A stretch of DNA of 64,000 bases, taken from the NCBI GenBank assembly GCA_004353515.1, contig SMNZ01000001.1, positions 1-64,000 of the forward strand, read 5' to 3'. The notes beneath the pieces are model-generated. The model was not told the origin of the DNA. It did not search any database and saw only the letters and a list, made by a program, of their open reading frames with translations. The position numbers and the translations under genes were made by a program. The DNA comes from Alteromonadaceae bacterium M269 (lineage in GTDB: Bacteria > Pseudomonadota > Gammaproteobacteria > Enterobacterales > Alteromonadaceae). Within the stretch, counting starts at the first letter, position 1. Every line of letters begins with the position of its first letter. Shown piece after piece: positions 24,549-31,871 of the stretch.

Positions 24549-24616
24549 GTAAATTTCCTTTTATGAGTTCATTTGCGTTTCCATCATAATGAAACGCCTC
24601 TAAAGGGTAATTTATT

Positions 24617-24715
24617 ATGCAAATAGTGCAAGCATTAGCAGTAATTATCAGTCTGATTAATCGAATAAAGAGTAAAACTACACTTATAGCAATTCAAAAG
24701 ATGATAATTTCTTAA
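24617..24715 (+). CDS. Possible tiny hydrophobic peptide (32 aa)
   Basis: MQIVQALAVIISLINRIKSK followed by a short hydrophobic end. AAAGGG lies about 9 bases before the ATG. One amphipathic or membrane helix with a basic end, like type I toxins or small membrane peptides. Divergent from the protease gene. The short length makes this tentative. Confidence 0.3.
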   Translation: MQIVQALAVIISLINRIKSKTTLIAIQKMIIS

Positions 24716-25050
24716 GGGAAAAGCCTTTCCCTCGTTTCGGCTGCTACAGCATCCTTCACTACCCATTCTAACGGGAAGTATCCCGTAACGCCCTCTATCT
24801 TTTGCATGCACTAAAGTGCATCAGTTTATTTACCTATTCATCCCCGCAGGGTGTGAATAAGCCTGTTCGATGCGATGAAAAAATACAGCATTTCTGCTCA
24901 CCCGTTCCCTTCCTACGTCAGCGCATGCGGCTTGCGCTAAATACTGGATTTTTCCCTCTATGCATCGGGGCGTTCGCTCCCGTCTCTTCGTTCCTTCGCT
25001 CTCTTGGTCAGGGGTTTTCAACCCCTGCGGGGGTGCGTTTTTTAACTTAA
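24715..25050 (+). promoter_or_regulatory. Hairpin-rich leader upstream of ardA
   Basis: This 335-bp gene-free stretch holds a string of small perfect or near-perfect hairpins: AGGGAAA/TTTCCCT (24715-24732), ACGGGA/TCCCGT near 24770, ATGCACT/AGTGCAT near 24805, a GCGCATGCGGCTTGCGC element near 24920, and GGGGTT/AACCCC near 25010, overlapped by a GC-rich repeat. Folded single-strand leaders that act as promoters on incoming DNA are known upstream of early-expressed genes such as ardA and ssb in conjugative plasmids. This region could do the same; that is inference. Confidence 0.55.
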
Positions 25051-25066
25051 GAGAAGGAATTAAGAG

Positions 25067-25576
25067 ATGAATTCAGACTATAAAATCTATATCGCAGATT
25101 TAGCCGCCTATAACAGTGGACAGTTATATGGTGTTTGGATTGATGCGTTATCCGATGATATTCAAGAGCAAATCAATGAGATGCTTAAGCAAAGCCCTGT
25201 TAAAGGCGCAGAAGAATGGGAAATACACGGTTATGACGGTTTTGAGGGTGTATCTTTATCAAAGCATGAAGGCATCAAAACAGTACAAGAGATAGCCGCT
25301 TTTTTAGATGAATATAATGAGTTCGGCGCGGCGCTGCTTAATCACTTTTGTAATGATGTAGACGAAGCTAGAAAAGCCGCTGAAGAATGTTATCAGGGCT
25401 GTTATGAGGATTTAGCTGATTATGCCAGGTCAATAACAGAAGAGACCACCGATATTCCTAGCCACCTACAATATTACATCGACTATGAAAAAATGGGACG
25501 GGACATGGATATGAGCGGCGAAATCTACACCATCGATATCAACCATCAACAAACACATGTATTTTTAAATTATTAA
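25067..25576 (+). CDS. ardA: ArdA antirestriction protein
   Basis: 169 residues, the usual ArdA length, highly acidic. It mimics the shape and charge of DNA and blocks type I restriction enzymes, protecting newly transferred DNA in a recipient. The family opening (I-Y-I-A-D-L-A-A-Y-N-S-G-x-L-x-G-x-W-I-D) and the later Y-E-D-L-A-D-Y-A motif and D-Y-E-K-M-G-R-D-M motif are all present. GAGAAGGAA lies before the ATG. The hairpin-rich leader upstream suggests early expression during transfer. Confidence 0.95.
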   Translation: MNSDYKIYIADLAAYNSGQLYGVWIDALSDDIQEQINEMLKQSPVKGAEEWEIHGYDGFEGVSLSKHEGIKTVQEIAAFLDEYNEFGAALLNHFCNDVDEARKAAEECYQGCYEDLADYARSITEETTDIPSHLQYYIDYEKMGRDMDMSGEIYTIDINHQQTHVFLNY

Positions 25577-25582
25577 GGGCGT

Positions 25583-25605
25583 GGTTTAGGGCTTTGCCCT
25601 AAACC
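25583..25605 (+). terminator. Hairpin after ardA
   Basis: GGTTTAGGGC (25583-25592) and GCCCTAAACC (25596-25605) form a perfect 10-bp stem with a TTT loop, 7 bases after the ardA stop. There is no long T-run, so termination may be Rho-assisted or the hairpin may only protect the transcript. Confidence 0.65.
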
Positions 25606-25722
25606 TTGAGCGTGCTACATCTAAATCACGTTGTTTGGTGTTCATGCCATCACCGCCGCTTTTCAGTTCCACACGTTCACTAAAAACGCTGGGACTGTTA
25701 AAAGAAAGGAAGGTGATTGAAT

Positions 25723-25806
25723 GTGAGCAAACATGAAAAAAGGCCATTGCTGGCCTTAATTCTGCGGTGTAAATGGATAGAAATATCTATCATCATCGTA
25801 AAATAA
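25723..25806 (+). CDS. Possible tiny hydrophobic peptide (27 aa), toxin-like
   Basis: GTG start with a strong GGAAGGTGA site 7 bases upstream. Reads MSKHEKRPLLALILRCKWIE and ends in a hydrophobic I-S-I-I-I-V-K. A basic start plus K-R-P-L-L-A-L-I-L-x-C recalls Hok-type membrane toxins, but it is shorter and the match is weak. The hairpin GGCCATTGCTGGCC lies inside the frame, and a terminator follows at 25813. Confidence 0.35.
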   Translation: MSKHEKRPLLALILRCKWIEISIIIVK

Positions 25807-25812
25807 CAACGA

Positions 25813-25860
25813 GGTGTCGTCCATTACTAGCCGTTTTGGGCGGCACCGTCTTTATTTTAT
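25813..25860 (+). terminator. Rho-independent terminator
   Basis: GGTGTCGTCC (25813-25822) pairs with GGGCGGCACC (25838-25847), with two G-T pairs and a 15-base loop, followed by GTCTTTATTTTAT. It would end the transcript carrying the 27-residue frame, which supports that transcript being real. Confidence 0.6.
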
Positions 25861-25894
25861 GCGCTATTTCTTAACATCCTGTCAATAAAAATCC

Positions 25895-26074
25895 TTATGC
25901 GCCGCTAAATGCTTGGTTCATTCTGCCCCATGTATCAGACATGAGCGCATCCCGCTTGTCCTTTAGCCGGTCATAGTTCTGCTGCTTCTGCCTAGATTGC
26001 GGGTCAGCCGCCAGTGCTTCATAGGCCATATCTAATTGCCTTGTGACCTCTTGGACAGGCTCTATCATGCTCAT
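25895..26074 (-). CDS. Small helical hypothetical protein (59 aa)
   Basis: MSMIEPVQEVTRQLDMAYEA ... ending R-M-N-Q-A-F-S-G-A. It is continuous helix by composition, with many Gln, Arg and Asp. Adjacent in-frame ATG codons make the exact start uncertain by one or two residues. It resembles the kind of small accessory protein found in transfer regions, but no family is recognised. The 314 bp beyond it (26075-26388) hold no convincing gene, only the two hairpins at 26319-26360. Confidence 0.5.
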   Translation of the reverse strand: MSMIEPVQEVTRQLDMAYEALAADPQSRQKQQNYDRLKDKRDALMSDTWGRMNQAFSGA

Positions 26075-26318
26075 ATCGCTATCCTTATGTGTATTTAACT
26101 GCTCATGTCAGTATGAGGGCTATGCCCTGATTTACAATGATTGCAAGCGTATTTTTCTTACCTTCTGTATCTGCAATCTCGAATTGAAATTAACCACTTT
26201 TTAACCCCTTTGCCCTATAGTAAAACTACCGAATTTAGCGTTTTTGCTAACGGTTGGGCGGGACAAACGGGCGGTAGATTTAATGCACAAGGAAAGAGGC
26301 AAGGTGAAATTAATTTCA

Positions 26319-26360
26319 AACAGCTTTAACTTCGTTAAAGCTGTTACCCCTATAGGGGTA
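26319..26360 (+). other. Two tandem hairpins upstream of the 199-residue gene
   Basis: AACAGCTTTAAC (26319-26330) and GTTAAAGCTGTT (26334-26345) form a perfect 12-bp stem with a 3-base loop. It is followed at once by the 16-bp palindrome TACCCCTATAGGGGTA (26345-26360). They end 28 bases before the GTG start at 26389 and 15 before its ribosome site, a position suited to attenuation, an operator, or a terminator for upstream transcription. Confidence 0.7.
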
Positions 26361-26388
26361 GGATTTTTAAAAGCTGCGGAGGTCAACC

Positions 26389-26988
26389 GTGGCCTCTGAC
26401 CTAACCAAAACATTTGGTATCTCCACCGAAACACCATCGGGTGAAACTCTTGAAGAATTGCGCCAGCATTACTTCACCCATGCCAATATGCGCGAGCTGG
26501 ACGACACAAATGTGGGCGGTCTACGCATCCAAGCAGGAAGCCGCAAACATGCCGCCGATATGGAGCGTAAGAAGCAGCAAGCCACGAGTGACTTCCTGTT
26601 AATCGAGCAACTCACAAAGCAGCTTGAAAACCTGACGGACGAAATGGCTTCTAAATATACAAAAGGCTTCGCCGCGCAATTCGCTGCCCCCTTATTGGAT
26701 ACCGAAACCTTTGAGCGCATTAACCGCATACAAGATATTGATAAACGCCGAGAGGCCTTTGCAAGAGCCATTAATGAAGGTATTAAAAGCGGCACAATCG
26801 ACGAAAAAGAAGCATATTCCAACCCTGACTTTGCGGATTGGTTGCGTAAGCATGATGAAGTAGAGGCAGCAAAGTCTCTAGACGCTAAATTAGAAACACA
26901 ACTCTCAGAAGCATCGCACAATAATGCCACTGACAATGATTTAAGTGCTGGTATTGATAAGCTCTTTACAGATAATCCAGCCATTTAA
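26389..26988 (+). CDS. Helical hypothetical protein
   Basis: 199 residues from GTG 26389, with GCGGAGG about 7 bases upstream. Highly charged and almost all helix, with coiled-coil propensity at about 60-85 (Q-A-T-S-D-F-L-L-I-E-Q-L-T-K-Q-L-E-N-L). No membrane segment, enzyme motif or family recognised. It converges on the 206-residue exported gene, overlapping its stop by 4 bp. Confidence 0.6.
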   Translation: MASDLTKTFGISTETPSGETLEELRQHYFTHANMRELDDTNVGGLRIQAGSRKHAADMERKKQQATSDFLLIEQLTKQLENLTDEMASKYTKGFAAQFAAPLLDTETFERINRIQDIDKRREAFARAINEGIKSGTIDEKEAYSNPDFADWLRKHDEVEAAKSLDAKLETQLSEASHNNATDNDLSAGIDKLFTDNPAI

Positions 26989-27605
26989 CCAATCTCAGGA
27001 ATATGTGCTTTCGTTGCAACAACCCATTCTTTCAGCTGTTGAGGCGATATCTTCTTATCCTTGAAGAAGATTAACTTCATCTCTGCAACAAAGGTTTCTA
27101 TCCCTTTAATTCCGTCAATGATGTTTGGTTTATGCATAACCTTGCGACCACCAGACATGAGATAAGCAATGCTAGAGCCGTATTCATGGTCGTATTTAAT
27201 AAAGACCCTTGCCATCACACCGTATTTATCAAATTCGTTTTTTATATACGCCGCAATCTTATCTGGATTGTGTTCACCAAGATCATCACCAGCATAAAAA
27301 GCCACACCAACAACAGGGGCAGTACAAGAATACTGAACCGCTTGACTTGTCGGTGTATCAGAAGGCTTTAAATGCTTTTCTATCGTATAGCACCGGCGAG
27401 TGATAAGCTTTTCATGCTTAGTCAATGTCTCGTCACTTAAAGCTGCTTTCAGCAAATCACTATCAAGCAACGCCTCTAAGGTTGGTGTTTCATCAGCTCT
27501 CGCCGCCACTAACCCACAAAAAAACACCATAAAAAGGGTAAAAAAACTTAACTTATACTTAGAAGTTTGCAATGGTATAGTGAGCGCAGGATACAGGACG
27601 AGCAA
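26985..27605 (-). CDS. Exported hypothetical protein
   Basis: 206 residues. A long hydrophobic N-terminal segment (L-S-F-F-T-L-F-M-V-F-F-C-G-L-V-A-A-R-A-D, about 19-38) looks like a signal peptide ending A-R-A. The annotated ATG leaves an unusually long lead, so the true start may be the TTG at about 27572. Two cysteines (R-R-C-Y and Y-S-C-T-A-P) could form a disulfide. The body is a mixed alpha/beta domain with no known motif. One arm of an inverted repeat lies inside its early codons. Confidence 0.5.
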   Translation of the reverse strand: MLVLYPALTIPLQTSKYKLSFFTLFMVFFCGLVAARADETPTLEALLDSDLLKAALSDETLTKHEKLITRRCYTIEKHLKPSDTPTSQAVQYSCTAPVVGVAFYAGDDLGEHNPDKIAAYIKNEFDKYGVMARVFIKYDHEYGSSIAYLMSGGRKVMHKPNIIDGIKGIETFVAEMKLIFFKDKKISPQQLKEWVVATKAHIPEIG

Positions 27606-27690
27606 CTGCGGCTAATACATGGATTGTTGATAAGTAACACTCTGATAAATAATAGGATTTATGTATTATGCCAACTTCTAAGTAAAAGTT
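27550..27690. repeat. Inverted repeat pair next to the tyrosine recombinase gene
   Basis: AACTTATACTTAGAAGTT (27550-27567) and its reverse complement at 27673-27690 match at all but one position and lie about 105 bp apart, just upstream of the tyrosine recombinase start at 27734. They could be recombinase-binding sites or the ends of a small lost insertion. No function is established. Confidence 0.55.
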
Positions 27691-27733
27691 TGTCAGCCCT
27701 TTTTCTGCCTCTTTTTTAAGCGGAAGATTGAGC

Positions 27734-28345
27734 ATGACAAAATTTACTGGCAATCAAAACCACCCCAAGAAAGGGGCGACTATCAAGGTCTATCCCATTC
27801 GTGACCTTGGGCATATTGAAACCATCAAACAAAACCTCATGGATGAACCACGCAATTACTGCCTGTTTGTCTTTGGGATAAATTCAGCCTTTCGCGCGAT
27901 TGAGTTATTGTCACTGACCATCAAACAAGTCGTGTGGCTGAAAGTGGGCAGTGTGCTGGAAGTCTGGCAAACTAAAACCAAGAAATACCGCGCCGTCACC
28001 ATCAATAACAACAGCTATCACGCGCTTCAGTTTTGGCTTACGCATCACCCCTATAGAGATAACCCCGATGCCCCTTTATTTATCTCACAAAGGAAAGGCG
28101 GCGCTATTCAGGTTTCAACGCTCAACAGGTTGGTGAAAACTTGGTGTATTTACGTCGGTGTCAGCGTTAACACTGGTTCGCACACCTTACGCAAAACATG
28201 GGGCTATCAGCAGCGTATGAAAGGCAATGCATCTGTCCCACTCCTCATGACCGCCTTCGGTCATAACAGCGAAAAACAGACTTTAGACTACCTCTGCATC
28301 CAAGCCGATGAAGTGCAAGCTCTGTATTTAGATTTAGAACTTTAA
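27734..28345 (+). CDS. Compact tyrosine recombinase (catalytic domain only)
   Basis: 203 residues from ATG 27734, with GGAAG 7 bases upstream; the frame also opens at a TTG 6 bases earlier. All catalytic residues are visible: Arg54 (A-F-R-A-I-E-L-L), a Lys at 81-84 (T-K-T-K-K), His150 and Arg153 (S-H-T-L-R), His177 (F-G-H-N-S) and Tyr186 (T-L-D-Y-L). The N-terminal core-binding domain of phage integrases and Xer proteins is absent, so the protein is about 100 residues short yet not broken. It may excise or resolve the element, or move a cassette. Two small paralogous genes follow. Confidence 0.85.
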   Translation: MTKFTGNQNHPKKGATIKVYPIRDLGHIETIKQNLMDEPRNYCLFVFGINSAFRAIELLSLTIKQVVWLKVGSVLEVWQTKTKKYRAVTINNNSYHALQFWLTHHPYRDNPDAPLFISQRKGGAIQVSTLNRLVKTWCIYVGVSVNTGSHTLRKTWGYQQRMKGNASVPLLMTAFGHNSEKQTLDYLCIQADEVQALYLDLEL

Positions 28346-28373
28346 CGCCAAGAAAAGGAAAGGAAACCAAACC

Positions 28374-28565
28374 ATGAACAAGGAAGACGAAATAATCGAA
28401 ACATACCGCGAGATGCTTTATTTCTTTCGCGATATCTTAAATGCACAGATTGATTGTGACAGCTATGTTCGTAGGATAATCAAAGGCGAAGACTTGATAC
28501 CGCTAGACCAAGCCATTAGGGATTTCGTTGAAGAAGAATTAGAGCTTGATAGGCAAGCGCAATGA
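28374..28565 (+). CDS. Small acidic protein, first of a tandem pair
   Basis: 63 residues. The core Y-R-E-M-L-Y-F-F-R-D-I-L, then I-K-G-E-D-L-I-P-L-D-Q-A-I-R-D-F-V is closely mirrored in the next gene. It begins 28 bp after the tyrosine recombinase, behind AAAGGAAAGGAAACC, and overlaps its sister gene by 4 bp (ATGA). Unrecognised family; possibly a recombinase accessory. Confidence 0.6.
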   Translation: MNKEDEIIETYREMLYFFRDILNAQIDCDSYVRRIIKGEDLIPLDQAIRDFVEEELELDRQAQ

Positions 28566-28732
28566 GCATTATCACAGAAGAAGTCGAGCACTACCGAAAA
28601 ACACTGCGCTTTCTCGCTGACTTTCTGTGGACGCAATCCAGTAATGATGCATTTATTTTAGAGCTGATAAAGGGAGATGATTTACCAGACTTTGAGGCCG
28701 CCGTTAGAGCGTTTGTTGGCATGACCCGTTGA
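28562..28732 (+). CDS. Small acidic protein, second of a tandem pair (56 aa)
   Basis: MSIITEEVEHYRKTLRFLAD, then a stretch ending I-K-G-D-D-L-P-D-F-E-A-A-V-R-A-F-V. Aligned with its upstream sister it keeps the Y-R-x-x-L-x-F, I-K-G-(E/D)-D-L and A-(I/V)-R-x-F-V positions. Overlap of the start with the previous stop implies coupled translation, perhaps making a fixed ratio of two subunits. Confidence 0.6.
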   Translation: MSIITEEVEHYRKTLRFLADFLWTQSSNDAFILELIKGDDLPDFEAAVRAFVGMTR

Positions 28733-28828
28733 TACTATGGTTATCAAATTCATAACCTTTGCTAATGGATAATATTTTGCTCGTCGTGTTTAATTAACGC
28801 CATCTAAATATATATCAGGTTAACAGCA

Positions 28829-29146
28829 TTGAAAAACTGGCTAATTCTTATTCTCGTGGTGCTTGTCGCTTGGAAGCTCTATACCAAAAACAAAGCTACA
28901 ACGCCGCAAGCTATAGCGCCTACTCAATCCATTGTTTTTGAGCCAGTAGAAAAAGAGTTCAAGCCAACCATCACTTATCATTGCGATGGCCGCCAGCACT
29001 GCTCACAAATGCGCACCTATGACGAAGCACTGTATTTCATAAAAAACTGCCCCGATACCAAAATGGATGGCGATAATGACGGCATACCCTGCGAACGGCA
29101 GTTTGGGAGAGGAATGTGTCTACCCGTTAACAGCTTGTCCCTCTAA
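28829..29146 (+). CDS. Membrane-anchored Excalibur-domain protein
   Basis: 105 residues from a TTG start. A short N-terminal anchor (N-W-L-I-L-I-L-V-V-L-V-A-W) leads to a linker and then an Excalibur-type domain: Cys pair H-C-S-Q-M, a second Cys in K-N-C-P-D-T, and the calcium loop D-G-D-N-D-G-I-P-C-E, close to the family pattern D-x-D-x-D-G-x-x-C-E. Such domains bind extracellular calcium and often sit with nucleases or cell wall enzymes; here the domain stands alone. Confidence 0.75.
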   Translation: MKNWLILILVVLVAWKLYTKNKATTPQAIAPTQSIVFEPVEKEFKPTITYHCDGRQHCSQMRTYDEALYFIKNCPDTKMDGDNDGIPCERQFGRGMCLPVNSLSL

Positions 29147-29314
29147 CTGAAAGCGTTTGAACAACCCAAATTTCTATAGAACTCTATCAACTGAGATTCT
29201 GTATTGTGTTTAAAGACCAAATTACCAACTTCAGTTTGTTGTTAGTAATCATTATTTTTACTGGTTAAAATACCACTCTAATTTTGATTTTTGTATTTAC
29301 AAAGGAAATGTCGC

Positions 29315-29866
29315 GTGAGCAAAGGTTTTACTCCTGAAAATGAACAGGGTTATTTCAAAGCATATACCCATGTCAGGAGATCAATTAATACTGTTTGGAA
29401 GATAATCTCTGAGGAAATGAGTCCGTTCAAAATAAATGTTATGGCTATAAGGACTCCGCCATATGTATTGAACAAGATAAAGGGTGCCTATCGAAACTCT
29501 ATAAAATTCAGCTTTAATGTTGGAATGCCTAGTTTTGATAAATTCTATTTGATAGTTTTTCATACTGATGAAACCGAGATTCCGAATGGGCTGGATAATG
29601 AAAAAACTTTTCTAGAAAATGAAGCGTGTTCTATTTTGACGATGAAAGGGTTTGTTTCGGATAAAGAAAGAGTGCATTTTGAAAAAGATACTTACTTTAC
29701 TGATTCTGATTCCGTAGAACCCCATCCGATAGTGATCAATCTTATATCAAAAGCAAAAAGAGATATGGCATTTGAGAGCTTACATCGCAAAGTCTATGAG
29801 TGTTTAGTTATGAGAAATGATTACACACTTCAAGACGTAAAAGATGATGGCGAGCCGTTTTTTTAA
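29315..29866 (+). CDS. Hypothetical protein
   Basis: 183 residues from GTG 29315, with AAAGGA 8 bases upstream; a TTG at 29291 is also in frame. No signal peptide or membrane segment. Mixed alpha/beta, Phe- and Lys-rich, with F-Y-L-I-V-F-H-T-D-E-T strands. A/T-rich like the STAND gene. It converges with the 468-residue gene, with 36 bp between stops. The two may form a cargo pair. Unrecognised. Confidence 0.5.
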   Translation: MSKGFTPENEQGYFKAYTHVRRSINTVWKIISEEMSPFKINVMAIRTPPYVLNKIKGAYRNSIKFSFNVGMPSFDKFYLIVFHTDETEIPNGLDNEKTFLENEACSILTMKGFVSDKERVHFEKDTYFTDSDSVEPHPIVINLISKAKRDMAFESLHRKVYECLVMRNDYTLQDVKDDGEPFF

Positions 29867-29902
29867 GACTTTTGTTGCTTGGGTTTTTCCTAAGTATATT
29901 TG

Positions 29903-31309
29903 TTACATCGGTCTCTTCCAGTTCGATGAAAGCCTTTGGTATTTTGGCTCTTCGACTTTAAATCTAGAGGAGGTGTGATACTTGTCCAGCTTCACAGCAG
30001 ACGTCAAGTAATCCTTGAATCCGCCTAAACGCTCCGTTGTTGTGAGTTCACTGGCTATATTTTTAAATGTATGAGTGAAGCTTTTATTTAGGCTACTTTT
30101 CATGAAGTCAGGACGAGGAATGGTGAAATTATTAAAAACTGGTGCTTTAGGTGTTTGAGACACCATTGCTAGGGAGTTATAAACGTTAATAACCAAACTT
30201 GATGCGATTCCTTGATTGGTTTTTACGCCATATAACCGCTTGAGGTCTCCTAGAGCTTTTTCTAAGTCAGTATTCCATTTACTTATTTTTTTATTCGATT
30301 CTTTCAAGTTGCTTCGGTCATATTCTGTACGTATCTCCCTCAGAATTCCTCTTATTTCCGTGAAATGACTTTGGTTTTTAAGCTCTCTTGCAGCATCAAT
30401 GATGTTTTTGGGAGAGCCTGTTTCTGAAACTAACCATGCTGTAAAAATGGGAACTTGAATCGCTGTTGTAGCTACCCCTCCGTAGTTTTTAATTTCAGCT
30501 AAAGTGTTAGAAACATCGCCAGACATTTTATCTAGCAAATTTTTAGTGAACCCATGACCAAAAGCCCCGGTTTTGGTCATCCAGTGAATTTGAAATGCAT
30601 GTCTAATTGGATGCAAGAATGAATCTGCATTTAGGGCTTTTGCAGCCATACTATAGTAGATGGATTTGTAGGCTAGCCAATTTAGTGACGCTATAAACAT
30701 ATCTAGGGATCTATTTGTCCCCCCGTAGTCGTTGGTGTTACTCTGAAATGTCTCATTTGATAAAACTTCACCTTTAGAGTTAATGAGCTTTACATCCTCC
30801 GACCACCTTCCTTTTGTCTTACTTACATCAGACAATTCGTTAAAAATTGTCGCACTCAACTGTCCATATTTAGCCCATTCATCTGAGTATTTTTCTCCTA
30901 ACATTCTCATAGTTAGGTAGAAAATGCTGGAGCTTTGCTCCCATACGCAGATGGAGTTCATCTTGACCAGTTCTAGAAATGACTTGAAGTCCTCATCGGC
31001 GAACTTTCCCGCGCGAATTTCTGGCTTTATATGATTAGCTTCTTGTCGAGCCGCGCTGTCAATTTGTTGTAAGTTGTATTTTGTGGGGTCTAGAAATCTG
31101 ATGAAGTCAAACGTGTCTTTTCTTTCTTGCTGATGTTCTTTTTTATAATTGTCGAGGCAGATTAATTCATCATAAAAAAGTATTCCTTGAATAAAATTCT
31201 CAAAGGCCACCAAGTCACCATCGATGGTATCGGTGTTCTTTATAATTATATCGCCTTGGATTCTTTGAACGGCAGTTAACGTAGCATTATCTACAAGGGC
31301 ATATGTCAT
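29903..31309 (-). CDS. Large hypothetical cargo protein at the element's right end
   Basis: 468 residues, soluble, with no signal peptide. The first third is acidic and Phe-rich (D-G-D-L-V-A-F-E-N-F-I-Q-G-I-L-F-Y-D), the middle helical, and the last third has basic helices. I find no Walker, nuclease or helix-turn-helix motif. It is the last gene before 560 bp of structured, gene-free DNA leading to the right attachment repeat. Integration-end genes of unknown family are often defence or regulatory cargo, but nothing in the sequence proves that here. Confidence 0.55.
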   Translation of the reverse strand: MTYALVDNATLTAVQRIQGDIIIKNTDTIDGDLVAFENFIQGILFYDELICLDNYKKEHQQERKDTFDFIRFLDPTKYNLQQIDSAARQEANHIKPEIRAGKFADEDFKSFLELVKMNSICVWEQSSSIFYLTMRMLGEKYSDEWAKYGQLSATIFNELSDVSKTKGRWSEDVKLINSKGEVLSNETFQSNTNDYGGTNRSLDMFIASLNWLAYKSIYYSMAAKALNADSFLHPIRHAFQIHWMTKTGAFGHGFTKNLLDKMSGDVSNTLAEIKNYGGVATTAIQVPIFTAWLVSETGSPKNIIDAARELKNQSHFTEIRGILREIRTEYDRSNLKESNKKISKWNTDLEKALGDLKRLYGVKTNQGIASSLVINVYNSLAMVSQTPKAPVFNNFTIPRPDFMKSSLNKSFTHTFKNIASELTTTERLGGFKDYLTSAVKLDKYHTSSRFKVEEPKYQRLSSNWKRPM

Positions 31310-31564
31310 TTTTTGAGAGATTCTATTTTAATAATCACAAATAGTAGCTTTTTAAAGATGTGTTTTCTATAAATAGACACATTTTCAACGCTACCCTTAA
31401 GGTATCAGTCCAGAACACTCTGAGAAGGCATCGATATAAGCCTGCAGAGTCTCAATGTTTCGAGAGGAAACTCTCTTCGAGTATTTTTAGCCTTCTTGGG
31501 TAGTTCAAATATTTAACGTCTGCTTCGCAGTACAAAGTGGAGAATCGAAACATGATCTTGCGAC

Positions 31565-31590
31565 CTCTGCCTTGACAGGCAGAGCTTTTG
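31565..31590 (+). terminator. Terminator-like hairpin
   Basis: CTCTGCCT (31565-31572) pairs with AGGCAGAG (31577-31584), with a TGAC loop, followed by CTTTT. It would end any plus-strand transcript crossing the element's right end. Confidence 0.6.
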
Positions 31591-31682
31591 ATTACGGTTC
31601 AGGTTCGTCACTTTCCTGATTGTAAACAGTAGGACATTCGGCCTCTAGATAAGTGTTCCAATCCGCTAGAATATTGAATATT

Positions 31683-31719
31683 TGGTTCGAACTTTTTCCA
31701 GAATAGCCCACCATTTCTT
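31683..31719 (+). repeat. Degenerate copy of the tRNA-Lys 3' end
   Basis: TGGTTCGAA, then an inserted CTTTT, then TCCAGAATAGCCCACCATTT. It matches the T-arm and acceptor end of tRNA-Lys at 5788-5816 apart from the insertion and four substitutions near the middle. The last 13 bases (CCCACCATTTCTT) also equal the real right junction, including three bases of chromosome beyond the repeat. Confidence 0.6.
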
Positions 31720-31798
31720 AAAGTATTCTCTATATTTTTGTTTTACTTATAATTTTGAATTTATTATATCGTGCCGGATGAGAATCAGCGTGGTTCGA

Positions 31799-31850
31799 CA
31801 AAAATGTCTGGAACATTTTTGAACGCACTTTAGTGCGACCCTAAAAGGGT
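31799..31850. repeat. Three tandem hairpins beside the right attachment repeat
   Basis: CAAAAATGT/ACATTTTTG (31799-31821), CGCACT/AGTGCG (31824-31837) and ACCCT/AGGGT (31838-31850) follow each other almost without spacing and end 21 bp from the repeat. Such an array may serve recombinase or accessory protein binding, or replication of the excised form. Confidence 0.65.
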
Positions 31851-31871
31851 AAAATACAGGACATATTTTAT

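Larger units (their letters stand above)
31310..31871. other. Gene-free, structured right end of the element
   Basis: 560 bp without a convincing open frame. It holds two terminator-like hairpins (near 31457-31490 and 31565-31589), a decayed tRNA-Lys 3' end (31683-31719), and three tandem hairpins next to the attachment repeat. It could contain a small structured RNA between about 31380 and 31590, but I cannot assign one. Confidence 0.6.

Noticed and set aside
24802-25050. 82-residue frame in the ardA leader
   Set aside because: Its sequence is the translated hairpin array, with no ribosome site and low coding character.
26141-26329. 62-residue plus-strand frame before the 199-residue gene
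   Set aside because: No ribosome site, and it runs into the regulatory hairpins. Composition gives no support.
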